This document shows positions 11,882-22,909 of a stretch of DNA of 64,000 bases, in pieces. A program made the position numbers and the translations under genes. Origin of the DNA: Clonostachys chloroleuca (lineage: Eukaryota; Ascomycota; Sordariomycetes; Hypocreales; Bionectriaceae). Below the pieces are notes generated by a model that worked only from the letters and a program-made list of their open reading frames with translations, was not told the DNA's origin and searched no databases. The stretch is from NCBI GenBank assembly GCA_037952775.1, contig JBANAY010000003.1, positions 35,712,001 through 35,776,000 on the forward strand. The letters run 5' to 3'. Position 1 is the stretch's first letter. Each line of letters opens with the position of its first letter.

Positions 11882-13201
11882 ATGGCGGACCACCAGGACG
11901 AGGAGTCGTCGTCCTACATCGACTACGAGACCTTCATTGCGCCCGACTTCAATGCCGCGGCGTTTGCAAATACCCTCGTCGTCTCGACCAACAATCCCAA
12001 CGATTCTCCCCTCGATCTGTCCACACCGTTGTCCAGAGTCCTCTTCGATGCACAAGAGGTCGACTCCCGCATCGACCTCCTCACCTCACGGTCGGCCGTC
12101 CCTCTGTTGAAATACACACAAGAACAGACCAATTCCAGTCGCCGGATCCTCTCCGAGCTCGACAACCAGATCAAGAGTCTTAACGACAGCTACAGGCAGC
12201 TCGAGAAGGAAGTCATTGACAAGCATGCCGAGGCCGATGAGGTGCGTCAGGTGGCCCTTCGTCTCTGGGAGACCCTCCGACTAGGGAGGGCCGTGGGTAG
12301 GTGCCTTCAGCTCGGCAGGCAGCTTGAGGTCCAATACTCGGAGCTTGGGAGATCCGGCAAAGATGCCGACTACACAGCCATGGTGCGATGCTCCCACACC
12401 ATCCTCCAGCTGAGGGAGGTTTTGGACAAGAAGGCTCCTGGCGAAGAAGGCCACGGGTTGTCCCGCGTGGATGCGATCCGCAGCTTGCAAGACACGGTCA
12501 TTGCCCCCGCCGAGCGCAATGTCCGCGAGTCGGCCGAGCGAACGATTCGCGAATTCTCCATGCCCACCTCCATGACCTTTGCCCAGGGCGACGAAGCCCG
12601 CTCGCGCATGGTCTGCGCCATGATCACGCTGTATCTGCTCTCCCCCACCATCGGCATCGACCTGGAAAAGTGGAAGCCGCGCTTCCTCCTCCAGGCGCTC
12701 GAGGCCTACATCCGCCTCGCCCTCCAGACGGGCACGGCGACTCTAGCAAGGTCGCTAGGGCAGCTCCCCACCTTGGAAAAGTCCCTGGGTGAGGTCTCCG
12801 CCAAGTGCCAGAACATTGTAGCGCTCGAGATCATCCTCGAGGCAACCAAAGCACCCGCCCATCCCCTACTGCCCAAGACGTTGGAGTCAAAACAGCCATC
12901 TCTCCTCCAGTCCTTGCTCTCCCATCTCGAGACAGGCTCGCTGCCCTCCTACTACTGGCGGACAATGGCGAGCAGCTTAAGCGGGCGGGTTCAAGAAATT
13001 ATGAACCGTGGCGGTGTGGTGGCCAGGAACCTGAAGAGCAACAAGGTCAATTTGGGTGAGCACATCCGGCATGCGGTCATCAAGGGCTGCCTGACGCCGC
13101 CCGCTCTCTCCACGATCAAGGACAAGGAGAAGACACAGGTGAACCTGGACCGGGAGGTCGCTGTCATGGTGGCAAGCGTCGTCAATAGCATTGGTAGATG
13201 A
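11882..13201 (+). CDS. COG5: Conserved oligomeric Golgi complex subunit 5
   Basis: A single exon of 439 residues, starting at the first ATG (MADHQDEESSSYIDYETF). The N-terminus YETFIAPDFNAAAFANTLV, then LDLSTPLSRVLFDAQEVDSRIDLLTSR, is the diagnostic start of COG5, followed by a helical region with heptad character (RILSELDNQIKSLNDSYRQLEKEV). COG5 belongs to lobe B of the eight-subunit COG tether, which steers retrograde vesicles within the Golgi and keeps glycosylation enzymes in place. The length matches fungal COG5, shorter than animal forms. No intron is needed and there is no sign of damage. The neighbours are not functionally linked in an obvious way. Confidence 0.9.
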   Translation: MADHQDEESSSYIDYETFIAPDFNAAAFANTLVVSTNNPNDSPLDLSTPLSRVLFDAQEVDSRIDLLTSRSAVPLLKYTQEQTNSSRRILSELDNQIKSLNDSYRQLEKEVIDKHAEADEVRQVALRLWETLRLGRAVGRCLQLGRQLEVQYSELGRSGKDADYTAMVRCSHTILQLREVLDKKAPGEEGHGLSRVDAIRSLQDTVIAPAERNVRESAERTIREFSMPTSMTFAQGDEARSRMVCAMITLYLLSPTIGIDLEKWKPRFLLQALEAYIRLALQTGTATLARSLGQLPTLEKSLGEVSAKCQNIVALEIILEATKAPAHPLLPKTLESKQPSLLQSLLSHLETGSLPSYYWRTMASSLSGRVQEIMNRGGVVARNLKSNKVNLGEHIRHAVIKGCLTPPALSTIKDKEKTQVNLDREVAVMVASVVNSIGR

Positions 13202-13590
13202 TGACATGAGATATCTAATACCAATGCCACGAGAAATGAATCACGAACCCCGCATTCATCAATCAAACAGACTATATCTCTTCTTTGCCTGTTCGTTTTA
13301 CCTACTTATGTGAAGGGATGAAATGATTGTCCAGTGGTCTCTCGCGTATCAGCCATTCATCGATCTTGCAACTGGCTCACGACTTAACACGACCGCCATT
13401 GTTTGAGGTGCTGCCATATGCCCCACCCAAGCTGCGGCATGGCGTAAGCCTCGATGATCACCTCCCTCACAGTCGAATTGGTTTGAGCGCAACTCATGCT
13501 AGCACACAGGACATCCCAAGCGAACGCTTCGATACAATCCCCCATCATCTACATCCCTCAATTCCTTAATTAAGGCAACTCCCCGCCGCA
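13202..13590. other. Intergenic between COG5 and the gelsolin-like gene
   Basis: About 390 bases holding the COG5 3' UTR and the gelsolin-like promoter. The region before the ATG contains CATCATCTACATCCCTCAATTCC, which is pyrimidine-rich. No gene seen. Confidence 0.45.
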
Positions 13591-14787
13591 ATGGCTCCAA
13601 ACGCAGGCCTAGTCCACCTCAAAGAGTACGACATCGAGGACAGCAACGTCGAGCTAATCGGCTCCGACATCGACCACCGCGTCAAGTACAACTCGGCCGC
13701 CACCGAGCCGGCCTGGAACGACGGCCAGGTCGGCCGGTCCCCGGGCCTCTACGTCTGGCGCATCGAGGACTTCCAGGTCGTCCCCTGGCCCCGGGAGAAG
13801 CACGGCAGGTTCCACTCGGGCGACAGCTACATCGTCCTGCACTCCGTCAAGTTCGGCAGCACCCAGGAAAAGCTCGTCCACGACATCTTCTTCTGGCTCG
13901 GCGCCCACACCACCCAGGACGAGGCCGGCACCGCCGCCTACAAGACCGTCGAGCTGGACGAGTTCCTCCGGGGTGCCGCCACGCAGCACCGCGAGCTCCA
14001 AGGCTCGCCCTCGGATGACTTCCTCGCCCTGTTCCCCCGCATCTCCATCCTCTCCGGGGGCGTCAGCACCGGCTTCCGGCACGTCGAAGAAGAAGAGGAA
14101 GGATCCAAGAAACTAGAGACCAAGACCCTACTCCGTGTGTTCAGCAACCCCGCCGGCGGCGCCGACGGTGTCATCGTCCACGAGGTGGAGCCCACCTAGC
14201 GCAGCCTCGACGACGGCGACGTCTTCGTCCTCGACGCCGGCGACAAGATCTGGGTCTGGCAGGGAAAGGACTCCAGCCCCTTCGAGAAGGCCAAGGCGTC
14301 CCAGGTCGCCCACGACATGACGCAGGCCAAGCACGCCGACGTCGAGGTCGTCTCCCAGACCGAGTCCAGGGCCAGCCGCGTACTCAGCCTGCTCGGCAGC
14401 GACGACGACGAGGCACCTAAATCCAGCCTGAGAAACTCCCGCCCAGTGACCACCACCAGCAGGTCGCCGCAGTCGTCAACAGGCCAGGACAAGAAGCTCT
14501 TCCGCCTTAGCGACGCCTCGGGCGCCCTCTCCTTCGAGGTCGTCAAGCAGGGCCCCTCCCTGTCGGCGGACGACCTGGACGGCAACGACGTCTTCCTGAT
14601 CGACGACGCCGGGTCGGCAATCTGGGTCTGGGAGGGCCAGGGCGCCAGCCGCGCCGAGAGGGCCAGCTGGCTCAACGTGGCGAGGTCGTACATCCAGCAC
14701 ATCCAGAGCTCGCAGCCCGGCGCGTACACGACCCCCTGGCCAAGGTCGTCCAAGGAAACGAGAGCAGGTCTTTCCTCAGAGCACTAG
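13591..14787 (+). CDS. Gelsolin/fragmin-like actin-binding protein with in-frame TAG
   Basis: One intron-free frame of 399 codons runs from ATG 13591 to TAG 14785, interrupted only by a TAG at 14197-14199 (codon 203). Upstream, GLYVWRIEDFQVVPWP, HGRFHSGDSYIVLHS and DIFFWLGAHTTQDEAGTAAYK form a typical first gelsolin repeat. After the stop, DDGDVFVLDAGDKIWVWQGKDS is the second repeat and DLDGNDVFLIDDAGSAIWVWEGQG the third. The three-repeat layout and length fit fungal fragmin/severin-like proteins that sever or cap actin filaments with calcium. The reading frame and strong GC3 bias continue unchanged across the stop, so the downstream half still looks under coding selection. A Trp (TGG) at the stop position would fit the repeat. 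As written, only a 202-residue form is made, unless the stop is edited, read through or wrong. Confidence 0.85.
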
Positions 14788-15521
14788 AAGGACATTGAGG
14801 CAGTGGAATTGCACCAGCTAAGATAGAAAGTAATCTAGAATAAACAGCCAAAAGAAACAAAGTTCGTCTCGAGTTCAGTTGTGGCATCTTACCATCACCG
14901 TGATAAAAATACCATATTCAGGAAAGATACCTAGTGGCATTAAAGGCTATTTCAGCCGCCACTCATTTAACTCCCACCTGAAGAGCGTCATACAATGCAA
15001 GGCCAATGACTTCGAAATATTATCTCCATTCGTTCTGCTCCATGCTAATACTTTATCATGATACCTAGATGATAATAGGTGCCAAGATAGAAAAGAAAAA
15101 CGCCCCCGATGATGATAAATGATCCCGAACGACAGAGGAATTTAGCCCAGAAAGAAAGAAAAACCAACGAGGACGGCAAACCAATCAAGGAAAGGGGGGT
15201 ATCAGCGCAAGAACTAAATTTCCTCTCCATATAAGCCTGCCCCATATCTGAACTTGTTACCCAGCAATGCAATGATTTGAATATAAAGCCTAGTTTCCCC
15301 TCGATGACAATAAACGACAGCAACAACAACAACAACAACGCGCCAAGATGAGCAGGAAAGGGTATTCATGCTAAATGTGCCTCATCTAGAAATATAGACG
15401 CCACCCCTTAAGAACCGGTTAATTTCATATTGCTCCCAACTTATATCATATCTCGTAAGAGTTCATATACACTCGCTTCGCTTTCTGTGTGACGTTGGAA
15501 TTACAAACGAGACCCCACCAA
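14788..15521. other. Convergent 3' region with a CAA microsatellite
   Basis: AT-rich stretch between two converging genes. AATAAA at 14839-14844 may end the gelsolin-like transcript. A short (CAA)6 run lies at 15321-15339. No gene is supported. Confidence 0.5.
15321..15339. repeat. (CAA)n microsatellite
   Basis: Six consecutive CAA triplets in the convergent 3' region between the gelsolin-like and Gag1-clamp genes. Confidence 0.9.
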
Positions 15522-16949
15522 CTATTGGGCCTTTTCAACTGTCACGGGTGCGTCATGTGGAAGAGACGGATGGATGCCAAGAGCTCTCTGGATACTTTGT
15601 CGCACGCCCTTCCCGTTCCGAGACTCGCCGTCCTTGTCGCGGGACAGCAGCCCAGTGAAACTCATACGACGCCCGGCAAACCCGCTATCGTTTTGCCCGA
15701 CGAAAGAAGCTCTCTTCTTCTTCGTCGCCATCACGGGGGCAAACGTAGGCTCAAGAGGGATGGTTGGTCTCGGAGGCCACTCGCCGTCTCGTTTCCAGCC
15801 AGCCACACAGGCTCTTATCATATCTGAGAGGTTGACAGGGCAGGAGGGGGTCAGGCTGCTGAGAATGAGCTTATCGTAAAGCTGTAGATAGTGGCTGGGA
15901 TGGATCGAGGCCCGCAAAGTGTTGCCAGGGGGCAAGATTGGCGACGCAAGTGGCACAATGGTCGCCACCGGATATGACGAAACACCCGATTCTTGCGAAA
16001 TGTTTGAGGTCGAATCCCTATCTGGCGACTTTTGTGACCCATCGACTTCTGGAGCCACCTCGGACGGAGACACAGAAATTGCGCTCACAGGCGGGACACT
16101 CTGCGATGGTGTAGATGGGGTGCTCGACATGGACCTGCGGAAAAAGAAGCGGCGAGGGGAGCGAGTCGGGCTGACGGGCGAAACGACACCGGGTTTTCGT
16201 CGTAACCGCACGGTTCTGGCCTCTGTCCAGGCATTGCGCCTGGCTTCGAAGCAAGCAAGACCCTCGTTCCACTCCATCTCCTGCCGCAAAGCTCGTCGCT
16301 TCTCGGCTTGCCTCTCAGCTTCCGTCATATTTTGTTCGTGGGCCAGACGCTCAGGGCTCACTTCCTCCAAAGGCGAGAACTCGTCGTTGGGGGCATCTGA
16401 GTCCCACTCCTCGAGAGTCTTGTAATGTAGAGGGTCCTCAGACATGAAGCTGTAGATCGACGCCCCGTCGTCAACGTGAGGGGCGACCCGTATATCATCG
16501 TCCTCGTCACCATCATCAGCCTGGTATCCTGCATCGTCGTCGACCTCATCCGGCACATCATTTGCGCCATCGAGCCCCTTGACGTCTGGTTTTTCGTCCG
16601 CACCCTCGTGGTCTGCAACCCCTGATTTCTCAGACGCAGGGGGCGACAAAGGCTTCACTATCTCATCGATATTGGCGGGCTCAGGCGACGGCGGCCACGT
16701 GAAATCCCAGTCGGTGCGGACCTGGTCGGCCAGATACCGCTTGACGGCCTCCTTCACCTTGGTCTTGTCCTTGCTCAGGAGGTCCGAGTACTCCTCGCGC
16801 GTCCATTCGGGGGCTGTTGCGTCCATGGTGCTCGGCGAGAGGACCACGGGAGGCGGCTGGGTATTATTTTGTGGTGGTGCTAAGTGGAGGTGTGGGCGCA
16901 GCTTCGCCAGCGGCGAGCGTGGACCCTTGTAGAAGTCGGAAAAGATCAT
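15522..16949 (-). CDS. Gag1-like clamp domain (DUF4050-type) protein
   Basis: A single exon of 475 residues from ATG 16949 (MIFSDFYKGPRSPLAK). A downstream Met at 16826 (MDATAPEWTREE) is possible; the open frame upstream of 16949 begins only with TTG. Two separated conserved blocks are visible: EWTREEYSDLLSKDKTKVKEAV...DWDFTWPPSPEP near residues 45-90, and LYDKLILSSLTPSCPVNLSDMIRACVAGWKRDGEWPPR near residues 360-400. Together they match the fungal Gag1-like clamp/DUF4050 arrangement. Between them lie acidic and Ser/Pro-rich low-complexity segments. The fission-yeast relative Gag1 has been linked to amino-acid permease handling and TOR signalling, but carrying that role over here is inference. 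Confidence 0.75.
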   Translation of the reverse strand: MIFSDFYKGPRSPLAKLRPHLHLAPPQNNTQPPPVVLSPSTMDATAPEWTREEYSDLLSKDKTKVKEAVKRYLADQVRTDWDFTWPPSPEPANIDEIVKPLSPPASEKSGVADHEGADEKPDVKGLDGANDVPDEVDDDAGYQADDGDEDDDIRVAPHVDDGASIYSFMSEDPLHYKTLEEWDSDAPNDEFSPLEEVSPERLAHEQNMTEAERQAEKRRALRQEMEWNEGLACFEARRNAWTEARTVRLRRKPGVVSPVSPTRSPRRFFFRRSMSSTPSTPSQSVPPVSAISVSPSEVAPEVDGSQKSPDRDSTSNISQESGVSSYPVATIVPLASPILPPGNTLRASIHPSHYLQLYDKLILSSLTPSCPVNLSDMIRACVAGWKRDGEWPPRPTIPLEPTFAPVMATKKKRASFVGQNDSGFAGRRMSFTGLLSRDKDGESRNGKGVRQSIQRALGIHPSLPHDAPVTVEKAQ

Positions 16950-19900
16950 GACGTCGGGTCTTGCGGCGGCGCAGGTTGCATCAACCGTAAGCGAACCCAA
17001 CAGCCAAACAATCAATCGGTCGAATTTAATCGGTTAGAACAGTAATTGGGGGAATTGAGATAGCGGCACAGTTGAGTATATCTTCGGTCACCGATACTCC
17101 AAGGACGTGAACGCCAAACTGGGGCGATTAGGAATCGAGCCGCAAGCGATGCGACACAATGGGCTCCGCTGAAGACAATCAAGACAAGCCCAAGCTTATA
17201 ATGCTAGTGCCGGGCGCGTTCGTTTTCGCAGGAGGGAGAGTGAGACAGTTATGCGGGAGAAGGCAGATATGGGGGAAGGTTTAATTGTTAAAGGGGACGA
17301 TCAGGTCGAGCGTTGGGTTGCTGCGACGAGATTTGAGCAGCTGCGTGACCAGGCCCAGGTCCGGTGATCCAAAGGGGAAAGCGAAGTGGACCGAGGGATC
17401 TTGACTCGTCTTGTCGAGGGGGCGACGATCGGAAGGTCGAGGCAATTGAATTGCAGGTAAGGTAACGCCCCTGGCCAAACCGGAATATGGGTCTTTGGGT
17501 GCTGGAGGACGGACTCCGTAGTGGGTGGTTGGTGGCGCTAGGTTCAGCAGGTAGGGTAGGCGGTGGTAAATCCGGTGCTGCACGCGATTGTGCGGGCCTG
17601 CTGCGAAGACGGTAGGTGCAGCAGCTATTAGGGCCGGCCCGGGCTTTGGGACTGGGATATGATACTGGGAACTGGGTGCTGGTATGGGCTGTCAAAGACC
17701 AAAGTCCCCAACTTTGTTCGAATTTTGTTTTAGCCCAATTGCGGCCACGGGTTGGTTGCGCAGCGAGTCGCTCTGATACAGGCAGAGAGGGTTGACGCTT
17801 CGGGCGAGGATCGGAATGCTGCAGCGCCGGAGTGGGAGTGGGTTGTGCGGCCGATGGACGGGTTGATTCGCTCCTGGTAAGACTCTTGCCGCAATCACAT
17901 CATGGGCTGGGCCCTCCCCAATTGAGTCCAGGTCGCGTGCAGTTCACAGGAGAGACGAGAGACAATGGGGGACGCCGGAAAACAAGTTGCGGTCTGTTGC
18001 GGGTGAGACGTCGACGGAGACGGGCGGCAGAACAAGAACGAAACGAAACACGTCACTTCGATTGCCGTGCGCACACTGCTGAGGTCAAGGTAAGGGTTCC
18101 TTTATGTCTATTTTCTCCCCGGGTTCGAGGCCAAGGCGAGTCCTGACAGGGTGCTCTGTACTAGACTGGGTCCAGCCGGGATCGTCTGCTTTGGAGAGCG
18201 GGATATTCGCAAATAGATTTGCTTTGGAACTCGCCTGACATCTGGGCATGATGTAAATATGTACGATTCCCCGACCGCCCTGAGGGGACAAGGGCTTGGT
18301 CGCTCGAGAACCAAGGTTTGTGTAGCATCCGCTGCGTCCCACTTCCAGGTTCAGCCTCCGCGCTTGTGGCCACAACTGGTCCTACCGCTAGTCATTCGCT
18401 GCTCAAAAGCTAGCGAGCCGGCATGCTCACACGATTGCTGTCTCGCCGTTTCCTGCGTCGAATGTCCATCTAGATGAGGCGCAGGGAAGGGAAGCTGGGC
18501 AGGCAAAGGAAAGTCGACGCGATTGTCGATTGCATCCGGGTGGCATTTCGTCACCCGATTCATCGGTAATCCCGTCCTGGGAAGGATATCGATGGGGGTT
18601 GATCCCGCACGATCTCCCAACCTTCACCAATCACTACTATAATAATGACTGTACATTGTGCACTAGGTACGCCGTAGTATCAGGTCGGTTGCTTCCTTCG
18701 CGGAGCCCCCGCTTGTTCGCTCGCTAGCCCAGCTCACGGCTGAGGTGCAGGCCTAAGCGCCAGTCCGGTCTGTAGAGTGCCTCTCCATGCTTGCCTGCTG
18801 CACGACGGGGCTAGTGCCGAGGGTGAGATGGGCCTCCCACTCAACTCGCCTACCATGCGTTCTCCCTTTGCCGTGTTTAGCAGCACCGGGGGTGGACTGG
18901 CCTAGCTCATTCCAGCTGCACCCGAAATGCAGCTCCTCGCCTCGCCTCCGCCTCGTTCCCGCCAGCCGATCAGGCCTGAACTGAGCACCAGAGCGCCCCG
19001 TCCACCCATTGCTGCCCTGCGCTCCCAGACAATATCTGGTGTCGAATGGACACCCCTGGGGCCCAGCATTGATAGAAATCACACATCTGCATACCTAGCG
19101 AGAGAGTGTCACCGCAGCCAGGTGGGCTATCCACAAAAAAGGGTCGTGTGACAGGCCTGCACGGCTCGCCTCACACAAGGTCTCACACCCTCCTCTGAGA
19201 AGGTCTGCTCGCCCCCCAGCCCAAGGCCCACGTCTCGCCAGGGATCTGTCTGGGGCACCAATTCCCTCCTCTGATTGGGTCCGGCAGGCCTCTTCCCCCT
19301 CCTCATCCCCCCCACCCTTCGTGATGCTTCTCCGGGGAGTCTGTCACTCCAGCATGCATATAGTATTCGAGCCATCGATGTAGTCCCGCACCACACCCCG
19401 ACTTTCACATGTTGCCTGCATGTACACTCTTGGGAGGTTGAAACGGTTGCAGGCGGCAGGTCAACTGCATCTTACCATCGCATAAGATTGCTCCAGTTCC
19501 TACCCCTTCAACCCCGGTATTTGACGTAAAAGTCGGGGTAAATCCACTCGGCAGAGACGGTCAGTGGAGGCTAACGCATCCTCGCTCCAATCTGGATGAA
19601 CATCAATGTAATGCTAATGCTGCAGCATGCCGTGTCACGTCATGGTACTGTCGAACAAAAGCCCCCCTAGCTACGCGAGATTGAGCACAGTGACCGGTCA
19701 GTAGTGACATTGTGTAGCCTTGAGAGGGGGAAGGCCGAAGGAGAGGCCATGACCAGCTCCAAGTTCAAGCCCTTCAAGTCCAAGTCCAAGTCCGAGCCCA
19801 GGTCCAGGCCAATTCACACACGGAACTCTTATGGGGGAAATGTTGTTTCTTGTAGCTACCCACTACGTACTCAGATTCCATCGCTGAAGCTACTACCGCT

Positions 19901-20783
19901 ATTCGATAGTACACCTTTTCTAATAAAAGAACTGAAAATCCTGTTTGCCAACCAGCAAGTCCCAGACCAAACACACACAAACACAAAAGGCTAAGGGTAT
20001 CACATCCAAAGACCCGCGACTCGGGGTTCCAATAATCCAATCCGAGGCCCCTGTGAAGCATATCTCTCCAGAAAGATCCGACGCCATCCCATGCATTTCC
20101 GATATATGCACAGAATAGAACATTCAATGTCCTGCCGAACACTTGCTGCCATTAGGATTCGCACTCCCGACTTATCCACATCGAGTGAGTAGGTATCTCA
20201 TATAACGTCGTTAAAAATCTCACCCAATTCAAACTGAAGGGTAAAACGGTTCATCAAGTCATAATCCAAAAGAGAAAAAAACAGGATGCAAGAGAAAAGG
20301 GAAAATAAAACGTTAGGAATGAAAAAAGAAGTGAAACAAATAACCGAACCCAGGTAACCGTGAGACGCATCCATCTAAACCCAAATATCGTAAGAGTTGA
20401 AAATGAAATCAGCACCTCAAAGTACTGGAGTAGTGCAAAAGACGCCCCAATGCCAACGCAATCCGGTAAAATGACGATAAAATCAGGCTAATTTGAATCG
20501 TGAAAGAAGATCAAGGATGATAAAGTCGTTTCTTGAATGAAAAGAGAGAAGTAACAAAGCAAAACAATGCTTGCAGCATGCGAAGAAAAAGATTGGTATA
20601 TCATAAGCGACAGTCATGTATCGTTCAGAGATAGTTGAGGGGAGTCAGATCGTTATCGTTTGTGTGAAAGTGAAAGATGTAAACGTAAATGGCGTTTAAA
20701 TGGTGATGATATGGTGATAGATGAGGAGCTCCCAAGAATGACAGCTATATATGTGTGTGCCTTGGCGGCAAAGGGAAACACGA
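16950..20783. other. 3.8-kb intergenic region
   Basis: Promoter side of the Gag1-clamp gene (right end of 15.5-16.9 kb gene) and 3' side of the C2H2 factor. The part at 20.1-20.75 kb is AT-rich and looks like a long 3' UTR. A short CAAGTC-type hexamer repeat is at about 19778-19800. Open frames here are short, lack shared families and often lack ATG starts. I see no supported gene. Confidence 0.45.
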
Positions 20784-22909
20784 TCAATACGCCGTGGCAG
20801 TGGATCCCTTTCCAGTAGCAACAGCTACGAGAACATCAAGGCGTCGGAGGGCATCGTCACCCTGTGCCGATTGCTGCTGCGGGGGCTGTGGCATCGCAGG
20901 CCGTTGTTCGCGGGCCGGAAACCCACTAAAACCGTTGAAATTCGGATGAACCATGCGATCGACGTGGGCCACGCGGGGGTCCTGTGGAGGTCGCTGCACA
21001 CCTTCGTGATGAGTGGCCATCGGTCCATTGTACCAACCACGACGCTTGCTCTCCCTGGACGTGGTAAATGAAGGAGCAGACATGGTGTGGTGATGCAATG
21101 AGCCATGTGGAGGGCCATTCTGATAAGGCGTGAGAGGAACGGGCTGTGCCTCGAAGCGAACCGTGGGTTGGCTGACACGCTCGTATTCAGCTTGGGCAGC
21201 CGCCTTGTTGGCTTCTGACGCCCAAGACCCGATTGTCTCTCGAGGTGGAGTGGAGTGGTTGATGTCTAGGCGGTTGAGGCCACGCTGCAGACTGGCGTCG
21301 TAGACATTGAGGTTTCGTCTGTCGTCGTTCATATCACGGCCAACCGTTCGTAAGCTTGGAGGGCCGGGTGTGGGAGGCTGTGCATCGACCATCATGGACG
21401 ATGGCTGTGGTCGAGGTGGAGTTGAGGGCATACGAGCAGCCGGATTGTCGAAAGACTCAATGCCTGGCAGTTGAAGAGAGGATTTCGTGTTGGATGGGTT
21501 CGCAATAGGGGGAGGCGGGTGCGGGCCAATGGTAGACTGGCTGGCAACATTGTTCAGCTGCGTAGGGTTTTGAGCGTAGTTGTAGCTATCAGGATGCCAT
21601 GTGCGCCTTCTCCACGCCTCCTCTGCATTGCTTGAAGTCGAATCTCTTCGCCCACCCCATCCAGTGCTTGGGTTTGATGGAGAAGTGGCCAGATTGCTTG
21701 GCGTTGGCGAAAAAGCGCCGACGTTGGAACTGTTCATTGGTCCTGGGCCTCCAAATAAGGGCCGTCCCATAGCAGAAACTCCCGACGGCTGGAAAGGATT
21801 TGCTGCGGATGGTACACTTAGACGGCGGCCTTGGGGGCGGGTGTCAGGTTTGTACAGGCTCTGCGAACGTGAATGGCCGCCTGTGGGTGATGCTATTCCA
21901 GAACCCCAGCGAGGGCTTGAACGTCCGGTTGAGAAGGTCGCCGACATTGGAGTGCTAAAATCACTGGGGGATGCTGGATAGTAAGAGAAGCCGTCAGTAG
22001 GTCTCATTCGAGGGTCGGCCATGACGAGTGGGGGAGGACGCCGTCGAAAGTCAGCGGACGTACTCAACACAGATCCAACAGAGCTGATGCTATTGATGCT
22101 CGAGGTCGATAGCGACTTGGAATGTCCTCTCTGTGGACCACCAGCACTCCCACCAGTGGAAGCCCTGGCTCGGTTCCCAGCCTGCCTCACACGATCGGTC
22201 CGGATCTGTCTCTGGAACCTGGAACCAGTAGCGGCCAGGGAATCAATGGGGATATCCTCGTTGACATGGACGGTTTGAGCGTGCTGTCGCAGGTTGTCCA
22301 GACGTGAAAAGCGTCTCGAGCAGTGGCATTGGAAAGGGCGCTCCCCGGTGTGCTTTCTATCCGGTATGTCAGTCGCCCAAAGGCCACAGATGAAAAGGAT
22401 GCAGCAGACTGCTATGCAACGAACCTGATGTGCCTCGCCAAATGCTCACTCCGGGTAAAGCTCAGGTTACAGGGAGGATAATCAGTACAGTAGAACCGTT
22501 GGGACTTCTTCTTCTTGCCGGATCGTGTACCGTCGGCATTCACACTCTCGTCATCGGAGCCCAAACCATCGTCGCCCACCCCCGTCTCTCCATCCGAACC
22601 ATCCATGTCGATATCCATCGAGTCTCGTCGCTGCGGAGGCATGTGTGGTTGGCGAAGAACCTCGTTCTTGGGCCGACCGGCCGGCCCGGTTGCTGAGTGG
22701 GAGAGGTGCGGGAAGCTGGCTGTTGGGAGTGGCTTCTGGCCAGCGACGGAGGGACTAAATGTCGATCGAGTCGGCGTCGTCGAACCGTCAAACTCGTTGG
22801 CCGAGTGCGAGTGCGGTGCCGTACTGGGGCGTGGTGTTGCGGTTGATGGCGTCATGACGTCCTCTGTGGCAAGGGCGGATTCATTTACTGGTCGAAAGGC
22901 CGCGGCCAT
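20784..22909 (-). CDS. C2H2 zinc-finger transcription factor (two fingers)
   Basis: Exons complement(22425..22909) and complement(20784..22356) join over a 68-bp intron (22357..22424, GTTCGT donor, GGATAG acceptor, CTGAC branch candidate), giving 685 residues from [18 protein letters not shown]. The intron falls inside the DNA-binding domain. Finger 1 is C141-x5-C147-x12-H160-x3-H164; finger 2 ([20 protein letters not shown]) has an unusual C-x-C spacing, and ends [12 protein letters not shown]. The same C-x-C form, as I recall it, is conserved in a Pezizomycotina family distantly like yeast USV1/NSF1/RGM1. A basic KKKKSQR stretch precedes the fingers. The rest is Ser/Pro/Gln-rich and probably disordered, with transactivation-like composition. 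The frame stays open upstream to 23326, which I take as leader. Targets are unknown. Confidence 0.85.

Noticed and set aside
18105..18140. GGTTCGAGGCC resembling a tRNA B box
   Set aside because: No matching A box, anticodon arm or acceptor stem around it; I found no convincing tRNA in the window.
19774..20142. 122-codon minus-strand open frame ending in a TWTWT repeat
   Set aside because: The end is a shadow of a CAAGTC hexamer repeat; it probably lies in or near the 3' region of the C2H2 gene.
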